From Parastagonospora avenae f. sp. tritici 18332-5 (taxonomy: Eukaryota > Ascomycota > Dothideomycetes > Pleosporales > Phaeosphaeriaceae), in assembly GCA_022559985.1 (NCBI GenBank), contig JAFJTR010000004.1:620001-684000 (forward strand): a stretch of 64,000 bases of DNA. Reading direction: 5' to 3'. Position numbers and translations under genes: made by a program. Under the pieces are notes generated by a model. That model saw only the letters and a program-made list of their open reading frames with translations, was not told the DNA's origin and did no database searches. The number at the start of each line of letters is the position of its first letter. Position 1 is the first letter of the stretch. Positions 57,094 to 64,000 of this stretch are shown here, piece by piece.

Positions 57094-58786
57094 ATGGTAC
57101 ACTCGCCCGCAGATGACACTGCAAGACACGGTACAGGACAACAGAGCTGACGGAGCACTAGGTTGTCCTCGCAGCTTCAATATGCACAAGAGGCGGCAAG
57201 GCTGTTCTCTCGCGCCAATTCCGAGAGATGCAGCGCTCCCGAATTGAGGCTCTCCTCGCATCCTTCCCCAAGCTCGCCGATAGCGGCACCCAGCACACCA
57301 TCGCCGAGCAGGACAATGTCCGCTACGTCTACCAGCCCCTCGACGAGCTGTACATGGTCTTGGTCACCAATCTGCAATCGAACATCCTGCAAGACATCAA
57401 CTCGTTGCACCTGTTCGCTCAGGTAGTCTCTTCGATATGCAAGTCTCTCGACGAGCGTGAGATCTTGAAGAATGCCTTCGAGCTTCTGACCGCCTTTGAC
57501 GAGATTGTCACATTGGGCTACAGGGAAAACTTGACCATGAGCCAGATCAAGACCTTCTTGGACATGGAATCGCACGAGGAGCGCATTCAGGAAATCATCG
57601 CACGGAACAAGGAGCTCGAGGCCTCAGAAGAGCGCAAGCGCCGCGCCAAACAACTCGAGATGCAGCGCAAGGAGATGTCGAGGTCTCAGCGCGTGGGAGG
57701 TGGTGGTATGGGCGGCGGCATGGGCAGTGGCAGCATGGGTCGCTCACCATCGTACCCGGCCTTCACACCCACTGTGCCCACTACGAATGTCACGGACAGC
57801 TACGACAGCTATGAGGCAGAAAAGAAGAAGGCCACTAGCAAACCATTGGCTTTGGGCAAGAAGGGCATGCAGCTAGGCAAGAAGAAGCAGGGCAACAACC
57901 TGTACGAGCAGGTGACTGGAGGAATGCCGCAAGAAGAAGAGCCACTCGTCTCCCCCAAGCCATCAGCGCCCGCTGCTGCGGCGCCAGCAAGTGCACGCCA
58001 ATCGACATCCACCGACCGCGAACCCGTACACATCACCACGAACGAGACCATCTCCGCCCGCTTAGATCGCGAGGGTCTCCTCAAGTCCTTTGAGGTCAAG
58101 GGCGAGATGCAGCTCAAGATCAGCGACCCCTCCTTTACACAAGTCAAGCTCGACCTGGCGACCGGCGACACCCGCGGCGCACAGCTCATGACACATCCCA
58201 AGGTCGACAAGGCAGTCTTCAAAAACGACAAGGTCATCCAGCTCGCGGACACAACCAAGGGCTTCCCATCAAACATGGGCATTGGCGTCATGAAGTGGAA
58301 GCTCGCACCACGGCCCGACGATGTGTCGGACCCGCCCATCACGTTCCGTGTCTGGGTCGAGGACTCGGGCAACATGTACAACATCACCGTCGAGTACGAG
58401 CTTACCGGTGGCGACACTTTGAGAGACGTCACCGTCACCATCCCCTACGAGACCGACGAGCCCAACGTCTCTTCCTTCGACGCGGTGTATGAGGTTAGCG
58501 GTGACAGCCTCGAGTGGAACATCGGCACCGTGGACGAGGCCAACAGCTCTGGTAGCTTTGAGTTTGAAGCCCAGGCAGGCAGTGATTCCGAGTTCTTCCC
58601 CATGCGCGTGCGCTTCAGCAAGAGCACGCCTTTTGTCGACGTCGATGTAAGTCTCGCCATCACACTGAATACGACTAAAGCTAACATGCGCAACAGGTCT
58701 CCTCCGTCACTTTGCTTTCCATGGGCCAGGAAATCAACTTCTCCAAGGAAGTCAAGTCTGTCGCGGAAGCGTATGAGATTTCATAA
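57094..58786 (+). CDS. Coatomer subunit delta (COPI)
   Basis: Three coding exons: 57094-57096 (the start codon only), 57162-58646 and 58697-58786, giving 525 aa. The first join yields MVVLAASICTRGGKAVLSRQ, the conserved N-terminus, so the ATG-only exon is well supported although an open frame starts later at 57228. A longin domain covers about 1-135 (YQPLDELYMVLVTNLQSN, FAQVVSSICKSLDEREI). A charged linker with a Gly/Met-rich patch follows, then the mu-homology domain (about 265-525) with FRVWVEDSGNMYNITVEYEL. Subunit delta belongs to the F-subcomplex of COPI, which coats Golgi-to-ER vesicles. Confidence 0.95.
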
Positions 58787-59464
58787 ACTGCGACCAGTTG
58801 CATGGTGCGGCAAAAGTAATTAGACGCGTAGATGAGAATGAAAGTATGCATGACGATGTTTGAAACCCCATCGACTATAAACCCGTCTGGGAACAGCAAA
58901 GCAATTCCACCTCCAACTTCTGCACCACATATGCCATGGCGTCTTCGCAGTTCTTCTCCCGGCCTTGTTGAGCTACAGCATCCTTTTCCCAACCATCAGC
59001 CCCACCAGCTTTCCACATTGAATACCTGCACGCTCGTCCTTTCTTCCGTTCACCTTTCGCGCGGTGACTTTCCTCCGGCATCCAGATCACAGTCACTATC
59101 ACAGCACGCCCCTCGCCAATTCCACCTAAATAGTTGTAGTGTAAAGTGTTCATTATACATTCCACATCAAGTCCTGCTATCTATTCTCTCATACGCATCA
59201 TACAACTCTGTATATGTACATGTTACACTCGAAAATCCACCATGTTTCCGCGCCCAATCTCTACTCGCGTAGAACCCATCCCATCCCAACCCAATCCAGT
59301 CTATATTGTAAAAAGAAAAACACCGGCTAATCCCAAAATGCATCATCCTGGTATCTCAAAAGCCAAATAACATGCGAAAAGGGCGCTGTACATAAAAAGG
59401 TTTGCTGCGAAAATGCGTGCGTAAAATCTGCCCACCGTAAAGCAAACACAATGGGCGATGCGAT
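58787..59464. other. Intergenic between convergent genes
   Basis: 3' flanks of the COPI delta and CBM48-like genes. No gene seen. Confidence 0.5.
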
Positions 59465-61420
59465 TTACGCAACCGCATCCCCAAGATACCCAAAATCATC
59501 CATCAACCTCCCCACCTCGCTACCGCGCTGCACACTCTCGGGGCGAATTTCCGGCGCCGCGGTGATGGTCGTCTTGCTACCCGCCTCGTCTTCAGGCAGG
59601 CTATACTGAAAGCCCAAACCAAAACACGCCGCCTGCCGCCTCGGCGCCGAGTCAGCGTGCTGAATATCCAAGCCGAAAAGATCGGATCCGAACGCCGAGA
59701 TGCGGAGGTCGTCGAGGCGGGGCGGGGATTCTGGGAGGTGTGATTCGTCTTCGGAATCGCGCAGGGAGAAGCGCGAGGGCGAGCCTGCGTCGCTGGTGAG
59801 GGAGCTGAAGGTGGGGGAACTGACGCCGTCGTCCTCGGAGGTAGATGTGTATGCGGAGGACTCGTTGCTCCAGATGGAGAAGTGGCTGTGGGGCTTGTCT
59901 TCGTAGTCGCTGATGAGGTCGCCGAGGACAGAGTCTTCGTCGTCTTCCGAGGCTGGGAATGCTTCTTGAGTGAGTGGCTCGGTTGGAGACGAACATGCGA
60001 ATAGTGGCGCGGGCTTCAGGTAGCGAGGGAGTGCTGGGAGCTCTTTGTCTAGTGGTGAGTTACGGAGGCTTGGGCTTGGGCTGCTTCCGTGACTTGAAGT
60101 GGGTCGCTCATCTGTGGCTGGTGGTGCAAGAGTTGCCGGTCTCTGTAATACTGGTGCAGACTGAACCTCCTCAGTAGAATCCTCGGAATCCATCTCAAAG
60201 GTTTGCTGGAGTTTTGGTGTGGACAGCCAAGGATCATTCGAGAAGAGATAGTGCTGCGTCCTGCGCGTGTCCGCGGAATTGGCGCGTACACGGCCGCGGT
60301 CCAGCTTGAATTCGCTCTTGATGACTGTGGATGGAATGTGAGATACACCCCGTATGTGCGATGGCCTCCTCTCGGCTGGCAGCTCAGACGGAGCGAATAC
60401 GGCGTCGTGAACAGGATCCACTGGATGTGATCCGAGTGGGCAGAAGCCATTCCTAGACATTGGAGGTGGGCGTGTTGACGTGACCGGAGCAGAGGTAGTC
60501 TCTCTTGGTGCGCTTGTGGGCGCCGGTCCGAGTATGGGCGCAGGTCCAAAAGAACCTAAAGGAATGAGATCAAGGTCATCAGCTGTTGTGCTGACCAGTA
60601 CTGGTAGGCCAATTTCAAGCTCCTGGGACTTCGACGAGCTGCGTGATCGAGATCCTGAGCGTTTGGAGGAAAGCTTGTCCTTCAAGCATTTGAAGTCATT
60701 CAAGAGGGGAGTCGACGGCATATGCGGCGAAGCAGATGCGCTTCGTGCATGTCGCATAACGTTTGGAGACAAGAAAGCTTCCGGTGGAGGATAGGTCGCA
60801 GACCTTGGGGCCCACGGTGATGGCAAAGGAAGCGGGGAATTAGGGCTCGCTCTTCCTGAGTGCGGCGATAGTCTAAGAGGCTTAGGCGGCACGGGGTTTA
60901 GATAGCGATCATGTGGGTTGCGTGTGAAGCCATCAGAGGGAGCCGAGTTGTTGCGGCTGTGTCCCTCAGTAGGTAGCTCCAGGACATTCAGGCGTTGACC
61001 CGGGAGAAGGGGACAAAATGTAGTCGAAGGCTCCGACGGATTATGGCATTCATCATCGTCATCAACCTTGTACTGTGGCATGTCAATATGTAGCTTTAGT
61101 GTGAGGCTGGACTGACTCACGTAGTACCAATATGTGCCACCCATCTTTAGTGGTCCGTTGCGCTTTGGTACGTGCTCTTCCAGGTCTCCGTCGCAGATGA
61201 TGTCGGAGAAGGTGAAGCAGCCTCGCCAATGGTTACGCCCCCTTCGTGCGTCGAGCTCAAGTCGATACGATTTAGAGAAGTTGTCCCAAGATCCGAGTAA
61301 GACTAAACTCCTCAGTGCAACGGGACAATGGCTTGATGGCAGTCAGCGGTGGTGGCCTTAGGTTGGGGGCAGGAAAGGGTAGACATACAACAAAAAAGTA
61401 TGGAGCGCTGTGTTGTCCAT
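59465..61420 (-). CDS. AMPK/CBM48-like domain protein with long disordered tail
   Basis: Three exons (61389-61420, 61121-61310, 59465-61072) give 609 aa. The first is 32 nt (MDNTALHTFLL). Exons 1-3 build an N-terminal carbohydrate-binding fold: LLGSWDNFSKSYRLELDARR, NHWRGCFTF, then KRNGPLKMGGTYWYYYKVDD and STTFCPLLPGQRLNVLELP (about 12-115). This resembles the glycogen-binding domain of AMPK beta. From about 120 on, the protein is disordered, Ser/Pro-rich, with several short motifs (SSKRSGSRSRSSSKS, DEDSVLGDLISDYEDKPHSH) and an ordered C-terminus (GRLMDDFGYLGDAVA). A link to glycogen or stress signalling is inference. Confidence 0.75.
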
Positions 61421-63487
61421 GACCGCGAGTCTGGGTCAGCTAAGCTGTTAAGGGTAAGGAAGAGACGTTTGAGGCGTGTGCGCGTCTATATCCTAGGCGG
61501 TTGTGAAGTGTGCATATGCCCGTGTGTGTCATAAATAGATAGCCATGCCAAACGGGAAGGTTAGAATGTTTTACCCAGCTCTTCCTGAATGGACCAGTCA
61601 GAAAACTGTCCAAAGAAACGAGATAAACGACTTTTTGATTGGTGGGCAATCGACGGCGTTTGGGTGAATGTTGAAACTAGACCCTGGCCACTTGACGTAT
61701 GCTTGCGGCAAGGCTGACAGGGTGCAGCATGAAGCAGCAAGCCCAGTCGGAGAAATCTAGAAGAAACCAAGGGACGCCTCTTAATGCAGGACCTTGACCG
61801 GTAGGGACGAAAGTGTTGGATCGTGGAGTCGGATGGTTGTTGTGGTCGTCCAAGATTGGTCCAATTGACGCCCGCTGGTGTTGTCTGGGCGGAGTTGGTA
61901 AGAAAGCAGCCTGAGCGCTTAAAGACGACGTCCAGATCAGTGAGATATCCAGTATAGTGAAACACGATATGCTGTGGGGTCCAAAAAGCACTCGATACTG
62001 TGTAACTGGGTGTAGAGGAGAAAAGACGAGCGCTGCTGCGCAGAAGTCAAAGTTGTACCTCAGCTGGCAGGAAGCTAAGGTCAGCCACCAATTGCGCCTT
62101 CTGTACCAAAGTCGGACAAGAGCACCCGTCGAGTGTATTTATTGGAAGCGGACCTCAAACACGCCAAAGTGGGTGGGCATTGTAAGCATAAGTAACAATG
62201 GCCTCTCGTTGGCCGCAAACGTTGGCCGGTGAGGAGCCGTCCCCGTTCCTTCATCTCCTGCCGTGCAATCCATGGTAGACATGATTTACCTCGAGCTGGG
62301 AACCGCTGACTGGTAAGGGGTGAACCACAGCGCCGCTGATTAGCTTCACTCGTTACTTTGGACTAGTAAACTGGCGATGTCTTGACAGTTTTCTCACACT
62401 TGCAGAATCAGTGTCCCCAAAAGCATCCAGCCAGGGGTTTGGCGAGTCGTACTCGGGAGCTGGCGATCTCATCTCACTTCACATCACTTCCCCTGTTGTC
62501 GGCGTCTCACGCACGGCTCTCTATGAGCGCGCGGTTACATCTGCAGCAAGGGCATGTACCCACTTGATTGGTTTTGGTTCGGCGCCAAGTTGCGGCAAGA
62601 GCGACAAGCGAGCGAGCCAGTCGTGCCTTACCCCTGTCGCCGACCACGAGGAGGGGACGCTAGCAGGCCGCCGGCTTTAATCTCGAGCGGATGCATAACG
62701 CATGAGAGGAACCTGAGGCTGCTGAGGCCGCCCTGTTATTAAGTATCGCCCTGCAAGTCCGTGGAGTCGTATGAGAGATTTTTCTTAAGTCTTGTGTTGA
62801 GGTAACACAGCGCAACGCTTTGCAAACAGCCAGCCTTTGGTACCACAATGCCCAGCGCTCTCCTCATCCGGAGCCGACTCCGTATCCAGCACAACAGCCT
62901 CGAAGCGCCGACTGTGGCACAGCTGCATGTTAGATGAGCTATCGCCGACCACTACTGATGCAGACATACCGCAGTGCCATGGAAACGATGCCCTCGATGA
63001 TGCGACCATGACATGCGAGACGGAGCTCGGCAAGTTTTGCTCGCGCTGATCTACAAGCAAATTCTTGTCTTTTCGCGCTACGTGAAGTGATAATCTTCCT
63101 GGTCTCATCTCCACTTGCTCGCATGTTTCCGAATTTACTGTTGAAATGGCCGCCTGTTACTTGAACGAAAATTTTGACAGATCTGTGGTACATCCCTTTC
63201 TTTAGTTGACAGCACATCGATGTGCGACGTGCAACGGGCCTAAAACAATTAGCTTTGAGTGGCCTGGCAGATGTGATGGTATAGGCAAAGATCCTGAAAG
63301 TCCGCACATTCGGCACCTAAATGGTCCATCACCAAATGCGGACACCAGCGTGCGTGATGAAACCTGATCGCTCTTCACAGTTAGGATATGCAAGTTCACA
63401 GGCTGGACCGAAGACTTAGTGTAGTTATCGTACTTGTATTCATGTATGGTACGGAACGATGACGCAAATCCTTCAGGACGTCCTTCC
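61421..63487. other. Intergenic
   Basis: About 2 kb with no supported gene. Frames of 60-134 codons on both strands overlap each other and lack features. No RNA gene or repeat recognised. Confidence 0.5.
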
Positions 63488-64000
63488 TCACTGGAAGCTC
63501 GTGTCCAGGATTCCAGGCTTCCTATCCTCCAAGTCCAGTATCATCTGACCGAACAGTCCATTGGCCCACGAGAACCACTGTCTCGTCCAATTAGTCACGT
63601 TGAAGCTGTTGATGCTCTCGTGGATCAACCCAAGTCCGTCCGTGCTGCTCACGATCTGCCTGAGCTCGTTCACGATCTCGTCATCGTCTTCGGTTGTCAA
63701 GATGCGGACGATTGACGCCATAGGCCAGGCCATGCCGAATCCTTGATGAGGTCCGCCAACAGCGTTGATGACAGGGCCGCGCATAAAGTAAGAGTTCGAT
63801 TCACTAAGGACGAGCGATCGCGTGTTCGCATACGTCTCTGGGTCGATGCGGTAGCCGAGGAACGGGGCCGAGAGGAGGGAAGGAATGTTCGCGTCGTCCA
63901 TGATGTTGGAGGAACCGAAGCCATCGACCTCGAAAGCATAGATCTTGCCAAACTTAGTATTGTTGACTGTTCCGTGGGTTTCGATGGCGTCTCTGAGCGA
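63488..64000 (-). CDS. GH125 exo-alpha-1,6-mannosidase (5' part missing)
   Basis: The 3' 170 codons of a minus-strand gene that runs off the right edge. KIYAFEVDGFGSSNIMDDAN, then PSLLSAPFLGY and an active-site-like RGPVINAVGGPHQGFGMAWP stretch are typical of GH125 (once DUF1237), which removes alpha-1,6-linked mannose from N-glycans or cell-wall mannan. The C-terminus is complete (WTRQWFSWANGLFGQMILDL, stop at 63488). No intron is needed in the visible part. The signal peptide, if any, lies outside the window. Confidence 0.85.
   Translation of the reverse strand, partial: SLRDAIETHGTVNNTKFGKIYAFEVDGFGSSNIMDDANIPSLLSAPFLGYRIDPETYANTRSLVLSESNSYFMRGPVINAVGGPHQGFGMAWPMASIVRILTTEDDDEIVNELRQIVSSTDGLGLIHESINSFNVTNWTRQWFSWANGLFGQMILDLEDRKPGILDTSFQ

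Noticed and set aside
61561..61965. 134-codon minus-strand ORF
   Set aside because: Overlaps another frame of similar length, no start context, no domain.
1..64000. Secondary metabolite or catabolic gene cluster
   Set aside because: Transporter, SDR, Zn2Cys6 factor and hydrolases occur, but they are scattered among housekeeping genes and there is no core synthase or pathway set.
1..64000. Transposons or repeat-induced mutation blocks
   Set aside because: No transposase, reverse transcriptase or long terminal repeat recognised, and no stretch with the strong AT bias expected of RIP.

Overview
This is a nuclear window from a filamentous ascomycete (Pezizomycotina). The evidence is dense protein genes on both strands with short GT-AG introns (mostly about 45-80 nt, often with CTAAC/CTGAC-like branch sites and CAG/TAG acceptors), secreted hydrolases with clear signal peptides, a Zn2Cys6 regulator, a QutD-type sugar/quinate transporter, a DUF2306 membrane protein and fungal housekeeping genes (eukaryotic uL2, APC4, COPI delta, UCH). 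I infer Dothideomycetes from the look of the lineage-specific genes, but the sequence alone does not prove it. I saw no tRNA, rRNA, transposon ORF or CRISPR array. All gene models were spliced by eye, using phase and protein continuity.

Layout. Positions 1-12 kb are accessory and secretory: a PhoD-like phosphatase, a CHRD-domain secreted protein, a 79-aa hydrophilic protein, an MFS transporter and a secreted AstE/aspartoacylase-type protein. Positions 12-22 kb hold an AT-hook nuclear protein, an uncertain orphan gene, a Gal80-like Gfo/Idh protein, a CCCH protein, a UCH-type deubiquitinase, a cupin and a Cys/His-rich basic nuclear protein. Positions 22-31 kb hold a secreted six-hairpin glycosidase whose single intron position looks like a spliceosomal twin intron (stwintron), an SDR with an altered catalytic motif, two paralogous tiny single-pass membrane protein genes, and a DUF2306 membrane protein divergent from a Zn2Cys6 factor. 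From 33 kb on the content is more conserved: a lineage-specific 830-aa protein, a very large DH-domain (RhoGEF) protein, a GKxKGK-motif protein, ribosomal protein uL2, APC4, a NIPA-type Mg2+ transporter, an acidic 808-aa protein, COPI delta, a protein with an AMPK/CBM48-like domain, and the 3' part of a GH125 mannosidase running off the right edge.

How the genes relate. There is no convincing biosynthetic cluster. Plausible functional pairs are the divergent DUF2306/Zn2Cys6 genes and the two small membrane protein paralogs, which share an intron position and phase. Several genes show unusual exon structure: an ATG-only coding exon in COPI delta, a 14-nt first exon in NIPA, a 32-nt first exon in the CBM48-like gene, a 3n-length retainable intron in the acidic protein, and alternative 3' ends in the GKxKGK protein. 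The most unusual items are the stwintron and the small membrane protein family. Three degenerate copies of a short element (near 0.3, 25.4 and 29.2 kb) have no explanation.
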